The notes under the pieces: model-generated
What the model was told of the DNA's origin: nothing
Database searches by the model: none
The model's input: only the letters and a program-made list of their open reading frames with translations
Position numbers and translations under genes: made by a program
From: Puffinus mauretanicus
Taxonomy: Eukaryota > Chordata > Aves > Procellariiformes > Procellariidae
Length of the DNA stretch: 64,000 bases
Assembly (NCBI GenBank): GCA_023333565.1
Contig: JAJKFH010000801.1
Coordinates: 806,001 to 870,000, forward strand
Direction of reading: 5' to 3'
Shown here: positions 25,100-36,158 of the stretch, one piece after another
How positions within the stretch are numbered: position 1 is the stretch's first letter
How the letters are laid out: every line of letters starts with the position of its first letter

Positions 25100-26248
25100 G
25101 AATTAAACTGAACTGAAATGCCTGACTTGTAGTTTATATGATTTAAGAATTTGAACCGTGTAATTGGATGGGGTCTGCAATTTGTTTCCATCCTGTGGTT
25201 GTGTTTCTCTCTTCTTGATTCATCAGGTACTGCAGAGGGAAAAGCTAGTTTACCCTCTTCATAGTGAAACAGAAAACACTGAAAATGTTTACGAGTTTGG
25301 GCACCTCTTGCAAAAGCCTTTTATTCCATAATGTGTTCTTATAAATTAAAATGTCCTGGAAGTTGTTTTTTCTGTCTCTCACTGATACCGGGGAGAAAGG
25401 TGGACTTCCTTTAATACGCATTGGAATTCGCTCTTAATCACTATATCCCCAGAGGTGGAAGTTTCAAAAGCTCTGCAGACAAATAGCCAGAGTGTTGTGA
25501 CACTTTTTATATGATCCTTTTGTCTTGGAATCAAAGTTGTGTAATGGAGCTCTTGGTTGTTTTGGTTGATGTAATGGAGTCTGTTTGTTCCCCTCATATA
25601 GCTTTTGATGCTGTTGGCCATTTTCACTCAAAACTGATAGAGAATGAAAGATCTTAATGATATATTTAAGTTTAGGTCAACAAAGGACAGGAATGCCAAA
25701 GAAGGAACTCAGTGAGACCCACTGAAAGAGGCATTTATAAGCCCATGTATCCTAAGAGTTAAGAGACACCTAGCCAGCCTCCACCAGCCATGTCACATAT
25801 CTACTGGAAGAACTGGTTGAGGCGGGTGGGAAGGAAGGGAGAAAACCTGGCTTGTAGGAGACATAGGGGACAAATTTACAAGAAAACAGTCTTTTTTAAC
25901 TTTACCATTCATGAAACAGCTTGTTTATTTTGGGGCTGGATTGAGTTTCTGATATGGTTAAAGCCGTGCTGTGAATCTCTACTGACAAGCAGGACACTTT
26001 TTGTTCATGACTGACGGTCCCTGTATTGCCATGCAAGATAACAGCTTTGAAGAATCAAGTCTGTGGCAAAGTCACAGTGATGGGGAAGCAGGGATGCTGA
26101 TTAAGATATGGGTATTACCCCAGTAAGTAGGAAAGCAAGGGAAATAATCCATTTTCCTATAGGTTGGCAATTTAAAAAGTAGTATATCCCATTTTTTTCA
26201 CACCTCCTCTAATTTTCATACAAATGTACAGCAGTTTGGTTTAGTGGC

Positions 26249-26264
26249 TTTTTTTTTTTTTTTT
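26249..26264. repeat. poly-T run (16 T)
   Basis: Uninterrupted homopolymer; no adjacent retroposon body identified. Confidence 0.8.
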
Positions 26265-26539
26265 AAAGTGGGTAAGAATAGCGTTATTAAAAATATAAGA
26301 ACCAGATTCCTGGGCTAGACTAAAAGCATGTGGTCTCCAATCCTGTCGCTGTTAGTAATCAGTGATTCACGTAGATGAGGATTAACAGGTCGTGTATGAA
26401 GCTATCTTTATCTGGTATGTACCAGCTCCTGGCAAACAGCAGTTCAAAGAATTTCTGAGTCAGCGTTAATATGCAATGACATATTCTTGATCAGTGAGTT
26501 TAAGCTCTTTTATGAACCAGATTTTGGTTTTGTCTCTAC

Positions 26540-27075
26540 AGTTTCCTATGGCAATGAATTCCACAATTTAATGATGAAGTGTATGATAAAGTAGTTTCCA
26601 TTGTTTTCTTTTTTTAAACCTTCCTTCTGATCATTTTATTTCAGACCGCCTATTTCTTGGGCATCATGAATAATTATTTGCAATTTTTCTTGTCTGCACA
26701 GCTTCTAGCTATACAGACCTCTCCTATCTTTTTCTTCCCTCTCTGTAATTCCTACAACCTATAATTTTGTATGTGTGGTTATGTTTTTTTTTTTTCCCAA
26801 ATGCATTACTTTGTATTCGTAAGTATTGAAATTCAACTGCAATCTTATCACCCTGTCATTCAGCATTGTGAGATCCTTTTGTGAGTCTTTGAAATCAGCA
26901 CAGAATTGACTATTCTGAATAATTTTGTATTATTTATTCCCTTTTCAGACAATTTATGAATATGCTGAGCTGAACAAACTCTGGGACAGATCCTTGAGGG
27001 ACTTTCCTGGCAACTTTTCTTCACTCTGGAGAAGTTCTCTGTTACTCCTTTTGTTTCTTGCATTTTAAGTTTGTA
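26540..27075 (-). mobile_element. ancient CR1 (L3-like) LINE fragment, reverse
   Basis: The plus strand matches the antisense of an old amniote CR1 in collinear order. The order is: a GAATTCCACAATTTAA segment near 26560; the Pro-Pro/Leu-type AAACCTTCCTTCTGATCATT segment; GCATTACTTTGTATT near 26803; TTGTGAGATCC with TTTTGTGAGTCTTTG; GAATAATTTTGTATTATTTA; TTTATGAATATGCTGA; then CTTGAGGGACTTTCCTGGC. Several short deletions interrupt it and no frame is open. These segments encode the middle of ORF2 (reverse transcriptase) in intact elements. Orientation and order make the identification firm; exact edges are not. Confidence 0.75.
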
Positions 27076-30000
27076 AGGAGATTGTTCGTTTGGTCGGTCT
27101 GTCCACACCTGTGGTTGCACTACATTGCTTCCCATCCAGATTCACATGCTCCTGCTCCAGCTGAGTTTTTTTCACAAAGGGAGACCAACTCCCCGCTGAT
27201 TACATGGGAGTGAATTGGGAGCTAGTGGAGTTAGGACCAGCTCAGCAAGCCTAGAAAACCCACTGATAAAGGAGGCTGTGATGCCTTTCCCTTTCCTTCA
27301 TCACCATCGGAAGAGAAGAACAACTACAGCTTCTACAATAAATGCAGCTTGTGCTCAGTGCAACAGCAAGACAAGGCGGGGGGGAGAGCAGCAGACCTGG
27401 CTGGCCATTAATTGAACCTGACAAGTGTTTACACAAGGAACCAGACTGGCAGTGGCCTAAAAGCACGGATTTATAAGGCTATTGATTAGCAGTGACCCAG
27501 TCAGGAAGAGCAATGGCAAACTGCTGCTTGAGCATTGCCCATAAGAGCAAAGTTCAGTGCAGACAGCCCACGCGTGTGTATTTATAGAAGTATCCATACG
27601 CTCATTACCATCCCAGACTTCTATTAACATATCCATATATTACAACATCTATGTATTCACCAGACCAAACCTGTACTCTGTTATCCTTCATATTGATTAG
27701 GTTTTTACACACATATTGAGGCAGATGTACTAGATGTACTTGTTTTTAGCTGATACATATTTATAAAGGCAGACAACTAAATATGCACCAGTGGTCACAG
27801 TTTATCTTTTGCTGCCTTGCTTTCCTAGGACTACAGCACAGCTCTCTCCAAGATTACTTCCCTTTTTATTGATATCTCATCTGCCACACTGAAGCTGCTT
27901 CAGTCTCTGAAGTCCTCCAAATTATAAATACATCTTAGCACTCCCTGATGTGATGCATCATATGTATGCATCTCACACTCCCAGTATGAAATATTCACTT
28001 GGTCTGCTCGGCTTGTGTACATGGAATATTTTAATATTGTACAAATCAACTTTTTTCAGGCGAATATTTCTTCATCACCTTAATAGTGGAGGATTTTTTT
28101 TCAGATGTATAAATAAATTCAGTGTTTTAAAATCCTCATTTATACTAATGCTTTTGAACATGAGATGCAAATTCAATGCAAAAAAAGAGGTTCAGCATTT
28201 GCCCTTTCTCTGATAGCACAGAGAAATATTCTATTTCAAGTCCAGCTTTCATTTTTTAACCTGAGTTTGCCCAGCTGGAGTGAGTAGGTAATGGATTGAG
28301 GGTTAGCAATTTGTCAGAATTAAAAAGATGTCAGGGTTTTCCTACCACCAAATTAAAATCTGAAATTTTGCAAACCTATAATCTGGAAAAAAACAAATCC
28401 CAATCTCAAAAACCTTTCAAACACAAAACCATTCAATTTTTTTCAATCAAGCTGTTTAATTTTCATTTTTGTTTTTTAAATATATATACACACATAAATG
28501 TGAATATCAATTAATTAAAATGTCCAAACTTGAGGATGCTTTTAAAGAAATAATTTTCATAACGCTGAAGTCAGGTATTTTTGAAAATTTGGAAGCGGTG
28601 GTGTAAAAATACTCTGATCGGGAAAGTCAGAGAAGCTAACTGCCTCGAATGCCTTCTGTTCTGATGAACTTCAATCTCCTGAGAGGACAGAAGCCTTTAA
28701 AAAGAAAATTCCGAACCAGTTCTACTGACATGCTCTGTGTCTGAAGCTCTGCAATTCTCTTTCTCCATCTGTGCTGTATCTATCTATTTACACACAAAAT
28801 GATGAGAAATATCACGGATGCAGAACCTCAATGCGGTGGAGCCCTAGGGAGCCTTCTCAGTAACATCACCTCTCCTCGTTTAAACAGCTCATTCATAATG
28901 GTTGTTATTCATATTTATTATTTTCCTTCCTCCCTTTGCACAGCTTGGCAATGCTCAACAGCCCTGGGGCCAGTGGCTGGGTAAGCTGGAGCAGCCAAGG
29001 GGAACACCAAGAGGTGGAATTGCCCTCCTGCACATCCAGGCTTCCCCCGACCATCCATCAGACTGAAATGTCTCCCAGCTTCCCATCACTAGGGGAAGGA
29101 TTTTTTTCTTTCTGCTTCTCAGGTGAATCAGACCTGACTTCAGAGTCCTGATTTCCACATGCCATTGAGTTTCTAAGTCTCTCTGGGAGAGATCTAGCTG
29201 TTGGAAGGTGGCTCTAGAGAGATGGTGGCTGGAAGTGGTGTTCTGAAATCACAGGATCTTCCTTTCAGAAGCAGCATTGTGGCTACCGAAGTCAGCCAGA
29301 CCAGCAGCTAACACAGCACGGCGATACCCAGCGCAGCATGGGCAAGCTTTGCTTCCTGGGCAGCTTTTGGAGTCACTATCAACATCTGGGACTGAAAGCA
29401 ACTCAGATGTCACCACACTGTCCTTTCAGGTTGGATGCATTGCCATGAATCATTGCTTGAAGTGCTCAGAGGGACCTGCTGGTTCGGTTCGTTATGGCAC
29501 CAGGGAACTTTTGGGGTGGGTGCTGTAAAATGCAAAATGAACAACGTCCTTTATTAAAGAGTTGAGAGTGCAAAGTAGGGCTGTCATCAGCAAAGAGAGG
29601 AGACAGTGCCATGAATGCCATCTAGAAAAACAAGCCAAAGTTTAGGTCTCTCCGTTAAACAAATAAATAAATAAATTACAGCTTTTTACTATCAAAGCTC
29701 TCATTTGTACAGCAACTCTTCTGACCATTAGTATGAAGCTTGCCTTGGAAGTTACAGAAAGACAGCATTTAAAAGACAGAGCTGTGCAAATGGGCTTGAG
29801 AAACAACATTATTTGTATTTGTAAAGACTCATATTATAGCAATACTCATAGCAATACTTTCATTGGACTGGTCAGAGAGTCCCTGAAGCAAACCCACTGC
29901 TCTCTCTGCCCCCTTCATTTTGGTCTGTTGCTGCAGCTCTCACAGCTCCAGACGATAACATCCTATTAACTGGGTCGGTTTTCTACTGTGACTTAGGTAA

Positions 30001-30090
30001 GACTGACCTGCGAGCAGTTCCTGGGTCCACATCACTAACTCTCTTCTCCTGGAGAACTAAATGAGCTTTCTGGGAGAGAGGCAGGAGCAT
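27076..30090. other. unique sequence, no gene seen
   Basis: No recognised gene or element. An (AAAT)n tract is at 29660-29677. Open frames around 28799-29158 overlap on both strands and look like chance. Confidence 0.55.
29660..29677. repeat. (AAAT)n microsatellite
   Basis: Four tandem AAAT units. Confidence 0.8.
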
Positions 30091-30197
30091 TAGGGACATG
30101 GTGTAGTGGGCATGGTGGTGTTGGGTTGACGGTTGGACTTGATGTTCTTAGAGGTCTTTTCCAACCTTAATGATTCTATGATTCTATGATTCTATGA
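30091..30197 (+). mobile_element. young CR1 LINE, 3' tail only (107 bp)
   Basis: It starts abruptly in the CR1 3' region (TAGGGACATGGTGTAGTGGG), runs through GATGTTCTTAGAGGTC and TTTTCCAACCTTAATG, and ends in three ATTCTATG units, the avian CR1 3' terminus. It is a severe 5' truncation, typical of aborted target-primed reverse transcription. Its wording matches the copies at 41404 and 49126, so all three belong to one subfamily. Confidence 0.95.
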
Positions 30198-33100
30198 GCC
30201 AGAGTTGCTCATCCATGAGCACAAGGACCCTTTCTAACTGTCTTTCACTCTTCTACTACTTCTACAAGAATCTTTGTAGGAAGGTGTGGGCTCTGTGACT
30301 CTATAAATTGTCCTGGCAAGAAATCAATAAAGACTAAAGCCTAATGAATTAGGTTTCCACAACTGATTTTATTAGAGGCCCCAAATCAGCCAGGTGCTTA
30401 GATAGGCTTACATTTAAGCACCTGATCAGTCTTACTTCTAGTCAGCTCTCTGCTGTCTTAGCTGCAGGCATGCAAGCAGTTCAAGTAAGGATGTCTTAAT
30501 GGAATAAGTTTATGTGCATGATAAATCACAATAAATGAAATATGTGCTTTGTGCTTTCCTGAGCATAGACTTAACAAAAAGAAAAAAAAAAGACAATTAC
30601 TGGTTTGTTTTTGCTTTGCAAGTCCTTTGTATAGTAATATCCCTTATTAACTTTAGGTATGGCTGAAATTCACTGGGCTGCATGAACAGAAAAATAACTA
30701 GAAGAATTTTATAAAGCACATTAGCTTTAATGCTGGGAAAAGTTCAGAGACAGCAGCCTGGAGCTTCTGTTCTGGGTCCGTTCTGAATGCTGGTGTGAAC
30801 ACTTGTTATGAACAAGGCCTGGAATGCACATTTCTACCCCTCTGCTACCCCCTATAGCATGATGGACTGCAGTGATGGACAGCCATAACTTCTGGTCTTG
30901 GACGCTATCTTACACTTAACGTCCTTTCAACCTTTATTAATCTCTGGCAATTACTAATTACATTTCGTATTAGTACCCACTGAGAACTTGGGTTTCTTTA
31001 GCTGAGGAAGGGTGTTGGAGAGAGGCAGGATTTAAATGAACAAGGAGAACGGAGCTGGAATACAGAAGCTATCCTAGGTTGCAAAGTACATTCAGCTGTG
31101 ACTGTTGTTTTGCGTATGTCATTCTTGGTTTGCAGATAAATAGCAGCACAAATGGATTCACATGTAAATTTGTCCCATGATGATGCTATGTAGCAGAAAA
31201 GAACATTACTCTCCAGGGCTTGTCTGCTTCAGTTCAAGGGGTAGGAAGTTCCTTTGTAAAGCTGGCTGATGTGCTCAGTGTTTGCAGGAGTGAGACCAGA
31301 GGAAAGAGTGAGAAATAACACGAATTCTTTTTTTCTACCAATTTTGTGCAATTGTGAGCTAGTCCCTCCAGCAGGTTAACAGCATACATCAGTGTGTGTG
31401 GGGTAAGGGGACGTATTTCTGTTAGGGAGCTGATTTCCTTTAGAGCATCTGCACTCCAGAACTAACACAGTCCCCATCACTGTTTAATGGCTGAGACTCA
31501 TCCCCCAGAGCGCAGAGGGCAGCCACTGCATGGCTAAGGGGAGCCCAAGCAACCCCATGTTTTTAAAACAATACAGAGCCAGCTCTCCCGGGCTGAGTGA
31601 TGGCACACGTCTGTCTGCAGGAACATTTAGTCAACTCTGCCTGAAAACCAGCTGTTTGTAATGGAAATGCTGATATCTTATCTGCAGTGACAATAATGGA
31701 GGAACCATGAAATATGCCCAGGGAGCCCCTTTATTGGTTTTAAAGTGAAAATAGAGGCACATTCACAACTGTAATCTGCTCAGGACAGAAGTTTGCTCCT
31801 TGTTATCTGTGGGTCCAAATTTAATGTGTTTTTAATTGCCTATTCAACACACCTAGCAATTAAGGCAAAATGATATCTCTTCTTTTGAAAAATGTATGAG
31901 CTTTATAATTAGAAGTAATTGTCCTCGTTAATTGAAAGTGCAGCTTTATTTTCTGTTGATTGTATTTTTTTTTATTAAAGGATTCTAAAGGCTTTTGATA
32001 TCCCATTAAAGGGCAAATGCTATCGTGTGCTTCCACTGCAATCACAAAGGACAAACTAGGGGGTCAGCTCAGCACTTGCGGGGCTCTTTAAGCTCTGTGA
32101 GTATTCAGCATAAAGTTAGTGATATTGAAATAAGCTAAGCTGTGTCGGGGCGTAACTTTCACACTGGACATCTTCTCACAGCAATCAGTAGCACTAAGAC
32201 TCTTGCCTCGTGGGACAATGGCCATCGCTATGTTATGTATATGTGCTATTCCAAGGAAAATAGTGCCAAACCCTCGTGTGCTGCTGTTTGATGAAGGAAG
32301 ATTAAATATAACTGCACTGCGTGCAGAAGAAGACACTTGGGGAATACCAAGAATTTTGGAAGGCCCAGAATAGTGGACACAGGGTCAGCAAATCCATAGC
32401 TGACCAAACAGCCAAAACAGAGCACACCGCACAGGCGCTGCAGCTGGTACTTCACATCCAGGTTGCAGGAGATTGGTATGATCGAGCTGTTTTTCAAATG
32501 ATCGTCTCATTCAGTGTACAAGGGAGAGTTCCTACCTGTTGCTCTCATGTTACATGGAAGACAGGAAAAAGGTTGAGCTCAGACGAAAATGTTGGAGAAA
32601 ATATATTTTGGAGGTGGAAACACCAGGGCAGTCCTGGTATGTCCTGAATATCTCACTCCATATACAACGGTATCTATAATATAAGCCGCATCATGATTTT
32701 GAGAACAGCATCACACCTCCAGTGGAGGAATTGGGACATCTTCAACATCCAGGCTACTCTGCCTGTCAGTGGATGCCAGAATTAAATCTCAGTGCATGAA
32801 ATCATGCCTCACTGCTGTGCAAAGATCCTGTACAAGACCCTCAGAGTCCCCCTTCACCCTTCAGCAGAGAGCTGGAGCATTCAGAGGTGCGCTGATTTAC
32901 ATGCAAAGTCATCTTTCATCTTTTCCTGTCCATGCTTTTGCAAATAGAAGCAAATGGACGTGGACAGGCTTTTCTTCTGAAAACTTTCTGCCTTATTCTT
33001 CATGTCACCTTTAAATTACTAGATGCTGTGTTTCACAGAGCAGCTCCAAAGAAAGACACAAGGCAACTGCTTCATTTAACACTGCTTGACAAAGTGATCT

Positions 33101-34880
33101 CTCATGACCTCCCAGCAGCAACCTTCTCACTCATTTGAAGTACAATGTAATTGCTGGATGTCTGACTCACCTCGCTGTCTTTCAAGTGCACCTCTATGCC
33201 TACATTTTTAGGCATGACTTTAAAATACACTGCTAAATGCTATCTGCTCATATTTCTATATTACTCTGGTGTTCTGGCTGGGATGTCTGCCAATCAGATG
33301 GATGCTTAACCTTTTCTTTTGAGGGGAGAAAATAATGTGGGATAATATTCATCGGTCTGTGAGAAATGAGTACTTGAAAACTGCATGCATCTGTGTAATT
33401 GTTCGAGTGTAATTAGATTTAAGGGGAAAATGTTTGGGTTTCTTATCCCCAGACCTGGCAAACAGCTCAAACATTTGATTCGTGAGTATTTCAGTAACGG
33501 CAGTCAGGGTCCAGTTCAGCTTTTGAGTGGTTCACTGCATCTCTGACAAGGCGCTGTGTATTCCCAGCAAAATACCGGAGGATCCAGACCCACTAGTAAC
33601 AGAAAAGACGGAGCTATGGTTGTACGCCACATTAAAGCACAAGAATATTTTTTGTGCTGTATTCACGTCCAGAAGCTCTCACCAAAATCATGGTCCTGCT
33701 GAAGCTGACAGGGAGTGAACAGCATCCCCAGAAGGTAATTCATCCTGTCTTAACAGCAGTGTCTGAGCAAGAGGCATGTATTACTCTCAAGGGGTGCCTC
33801 TCTTTAATTATAGTGGAAGGCTAGACAACTAGCCAAGCTAAATAGTTAGTATTAGCTGAAATGAATTCCCATCATGCTGTCTATATAATCACAGTGTGAT
33901 TAATGTTTTGGAAAGTACCCTATGTAGAAAACCCCATTTATTCTACAAAGGAAATTCATGCTGATTCTTCTGACATCTACCTTAAGATGGGCTGAACAGC
34001 TCTGTTGAGGTGCCCCTCTCCCCAGCAGCTATTCAAGGAGCCCAAGAGTGGACTTTCAGATAACCAGAGTAGTAAGACCAACCCCAGTCCAGCTTGGTGA
34101 GCTATATTTGGCCACCTATTCCTTAGTTGCAATCTTTACGTATAGTTTATTTTTCAAATTTTGGTGAATATATTTAGAAGCTTAAATATATTAATGGAAC
34201 ACAATAATATAATATAATACAATTTAAAAACACATGAATAATATTCCCTTAAGGTTATTCCAGGGCACTCCAGCTCATGCTACCATTTTGCACTAAAAAT
34301 AGGTGGCTTTGAAATCCATAGTTACTTCTGATTCCTGTTGGGGAAACTGTGGGTTTAATTTGGACCTTAGGGACAGATTCTTGGCTGGTGTAAATGCATA
34401 CCTGATCCTCTGTCTTCAAGAGCCAGATGTTACGACTTAATCTAGAGTTTAAAATGCTTTTCAACCCTGAGCACATGTAGTCCAATGCACAGGGCACTCA
34501 GGAGAAGTATTTTCTTCTTATTGCTACTGGTCTGCCGAGGCTAGTTGGATGCAGCATTTTTCCATCTCAGATCTGCTCCAGGTAAAATATAGCTATCAAA
34601 GGCTTTGTCCCACAGGGTCCTTGTGGGAGCCACAGAAAGTAGACCCAGTTTCAGTGGTCCCCCATAAGCACCGAGAGTGTTGGGTCCCTTCCAGCAGGGA
34701 GCTTTTAAAGAGTAAGGCTTGCCTCCTTCCATATGTCCTTGTTGATCTTATTTTCCCCAGCCTTGCCTCCTGGTGTAAATGCAACTCGATCCCTAAAACC
34801 AGAAGCCAACTTCGCAAGAAAGTGATTGCACAAGGTGTTGTTTGCATTATAAATTGTTAAAGTACGATGAGAATTCAGGG
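30198..34880. other. unique sequence, no gene seen
   Basis: No exon identified. Minus-strand open frames at 32088-32497 were inspected because their residue composition looked somewhat protein-like. They overlap one another and a plus-strand frame, and carry no known motif. The segment 31780-32040 is rich in AATTA cores. An AT repeat (ATAAT units) lies at 34203-34220. Confidence 0.5.
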
Positions 34881-34886
34881 TGAGGC
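34881..34886. repeat. target-site duplication, left (TGAGGC)
   Basis: Six bases directly before the TG of the first LTR-A. The same six follow the CA of the last LTR-A at 36589-36594. A 6-bp duplication is typical of alpha- and betaretrovirus-like ERVs. Confidence 0.85.
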
Positions 34887-35125
34887 TGTGGAGAGAAAAG
34901 ATTAGAAATGTTAAGTTAAGCTTTGTATTAGAAATGCTAAGTTTGAATGCATGTAGAATTGATCTCTGTGTTGTAGTGTAAATAATTTCTGTGTAATGTT
35001 ATATGATAAAAGAAGATAGTTAAGATGAATATTTGTTTGACTAAAAGGAGAATGACCATGCCCATATTGGGATTCGTCATTACTCTGGGTTCGCACTCCC
35101 ACTCCGACCCTGGGTCACTCCGACA
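34887..35125 (+). repeat. LTR-A, 5' copy (239 bp)
   Basis: It begins TGTGGAGAGAAAAGATTAG and ends GGGTCACTCCGACA, with the canonical TG...CA ends. Compared with 36350-36588 I count seven substitutions and no indel, about 3%, so the insertion is moderately young. A TATA-like TGATAAAAG lies around 35007-35015. No clear AATAAA is visible. At 239 bp it is short for a vertebrate ERV LTR. Confidence 0.9.
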
Positions 35126-35127
35126 TC

Positions 35128-35145
35128 TGGTAGCAGAGGATGGTT
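35128..35145 (+). other. primer-binding site matching initiator tRNA-Met
   Basis: Two bases after the LTR end, TGGTAGCAGAGGATGGTT is an exact 18-base complement of the 3' end of vertebrate initiator tRNA-Met (as I recall it, ending ...AACCATCCTCTGCTACCA). Identity stops after base 18, the usual PBS length. Initiator-Met priming is classic in yeast Ty1/Ty3-type elements and less usual for vertebrate ERVs, where Lys, Trp, Pro and Leu primers are more familiar. Confidence 0.85.
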
Positions 35146-35187
35146 GGAAACATGCTGGGCTCGTAGCCCAGGGGTCTGGTAGCAGAG
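35132..35187 (+). other. tRNA-Met-like sense segment in the ERV leader
   Basis: Beyond the PBS, the 31 bases 35146-35176 match the sense strand of initiator tRNA-Met from the end of the D arm through the anticodon arm to the variable loop at about 25 of 31 positions. All differences are transitions. The anticodon stem CTGGG/CCCAG is intact and the loop reads CTCGTAG where the tRNA has CCCATAA. Directly after it, TGGTAGCAGAG recurs at 35177-35187, copying the first 11 bases of the PBS. Sense orientation distinguishes this from ordinary extended primer complementarity. Confidence 0.6.
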
Positions 35188-35336
35188 ACTACAATTCTTC
35201 GAGACTGCGGTAAGCGCAGCGAGAGAAGGGGAGTGGGAAACAAGCGACTGGGAGTTGTACCATTCTAGTGTCCAAATGGATAGAATGGATAACGGTGCAG
35301 TCTGGCCAACTGCCTCCCAGAGGGTGAGCTGCTATC

Positions 35337-35456
35337 ATGGAACGTGAGGCAGCTTCGTTGCTCGCTGGTTTACTCTCTGAGAGAGGGATCGAGACAACGG
35401 TGAAACAGCTTATTAAGCTTTTTATAAACAAAAAAGGGGAAAATGTGGAGAAGTAG
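35337..35456 (+). pseudogene. truncated gag-like open frame (39 codons)
   Basis: An ATG at 35337 opens 39 codons ending at TAG 35454-35456. Early residues are alanine- and leucine-rich, followed by a Glu-Arg-Gly turn and a Gln-Leu-Ile-Lys-Leu helix-like stretch, weakly reminiscent of a retroviral matrix N-terminus. Its last codons read through an A/G tract that duplicates the polypurine-LTR junction at 35506-35527. The rest of gag is missing. The position, about 210 bases downstream of the primer site, fits gag. Homology is uncertain. Confidence 0.4.
35430..35443 (+). other. polypurine-like tract 1
   Basis: AAAAAAGGGGAAAA followed by TGTGGAGA. About 22 bases here are identical to the junction at 35521/35522. 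It could be a decayed junction or gag sequence that shares it. Confidence 0.5.
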
Positions 35457-35506
35457 ATACTTTAAAGACATTTTCTGAGTTGTTGCTTTTGTAAAAAAAA
35501 ATAAGG

Positions 35507-35521
35507 AAAAAAAGGGGAAAA
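35507..35521 (+). other. polypurine tract 2, before LTR-B
   Basis: An A-rich tract with GGGG immediately precedes the TG of LTR-B at 35522. This is the expected plus-strand primer position just upstream of an LTR. The preceding TTGTTGCTTTTGTAAAA wording is repeated at 36308-36324 before the last LTR-A. Confidence 0.65.
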
Positions 35522-35884
35522 TGTGGAGAGAAAAGACCTGAACACCTGGCTTAGTTGTCCCTTCTGTAAGGAAACTGTAAACATCAAAATGAAAAAGCTC
35601 TCAGTTAGGAATGCTGCTTACGGTTACCCTGAGGTGTGGCCTAATGAGTACCAGCTGATTCAAGAGCCAAAACAGGTGAAGGGAATTGTGAGCAGACATG
35701 TGATCGTTGCCGGAAGGAAGATTTGAGAGAGGCAACAGAGAGAGACAGTGGTGGTGAAGCAACAGGAGAGAGACAGAAGGGTGAGGCCATGGAGAGAGAG
35801 AGACTGTGGGACTGCCCTGTTATGATGGAGGCTCCAGTATTGCTGTGCATATATATGTGAGGGTCTGTGCTATCTTACACCACA
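35522..35884 (+). repeat. LTR-B, internal LTR of a second ERV type (about 363 bp)
   Basis: It starts TGTGGAGAGAAAAGACCTG and ends near TCTTACACCACA, two bases before a Lys-type primer site. That placement is the main evidence that it is a 5' LTR. It shares only its first 15 bases with LTR-A and is otherwise different. It has a purine-rich GAGAGA block around 35725-35810 and a TATA-like CATATATATG near 35845-35856. No second copy of LTR-B and no target duplication of its own is seen, so it is not a later solo-LTR insertion. Confidence 0.65.
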
Positions 35885-35886
35885 AA

Positions 35887-35904
35887 TGGTGCCCAACGTG
35901 GGGC
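35887..35904 (+). other. primer-binding site, tRNA-Lys type
   Basis: TGGTGCCCAACGTGGGGC differs by one transition from the 18-base Lys1,2 primer site TGGCGCCCAACGTGGGGC used by betaretroviruses and many class II ERVs. It directly follows LTR-B. Confidence 0.85.
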
Positions 35905-35996
35905 TGAAAGAGGAAAGCCTGAAGAAAGAAGGTCTTGAAGAAAGGAAATAGAAATATCCAGTGGTGTACCCCTGTTGAGCTGGATGGAGGACAATT

Positions 35997-36005
35997 CAGG
36001 TGAGC
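35997..36005 (+). promoter_or_regulatory. candidate retroviral splice donor
   Basis: CAG|GTGAGC fits the vertebrate 5' splice-site consensus well and lies in the leader between the Lys primer site and the gag start, where retroviral major donors occur. Usage is inferred only. Confidence 0.4.
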
Positions 36006-36042
36006 AGCCACAGGGAAGTTATATGAACTTTATACATTAGTT

Positions 36043-36117
36043 ATGGGACAGTCGGCATCTCAGTCACAGAAGCTTCAACTTATGTTTCAACGTATTTTGA
36101 AGGTAACAAGGTTTTGA
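36043..36117 (+). pseudogene. truncated gag start (24 codons)
   Basis: The frame opens Met-Gly-Gln-Ser, an N-terminal glycine compatible with myristoylation as in betaretroviral Gag, and stops at TGA 36115-36117. Location about 140 bases after the Lys primer site fits gag. Everything downstream in gag, pro, pol and env is absent and the sequence passes into the repeat block before the polypurine tract. Confidence 0.55.
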
Positions 36118-36158
36118 AGGAAAGCGAACTCTGTAATGGACAACAGGAAAGGTCTTTG

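Larger units (their letters stand above)
23091..26539. other. unique sequence, no gene seen
   Basis: No exon or transposon recognised. Simple repeats occur at 24471-24512 and 25085-25099, with a 16-T run at 26249-26264. The segment 24690-25030 is unusually dense in POU and homeodomain-type motifs and is discussed as a finding. Confidence 0.5.

Noticed and set aside
32088..32647. Minus-strand open frames with protein-like composition
   Set aside because: Overlapping frames in different phases and on the other strand, no recognised domain and no convincing exon boundaries.
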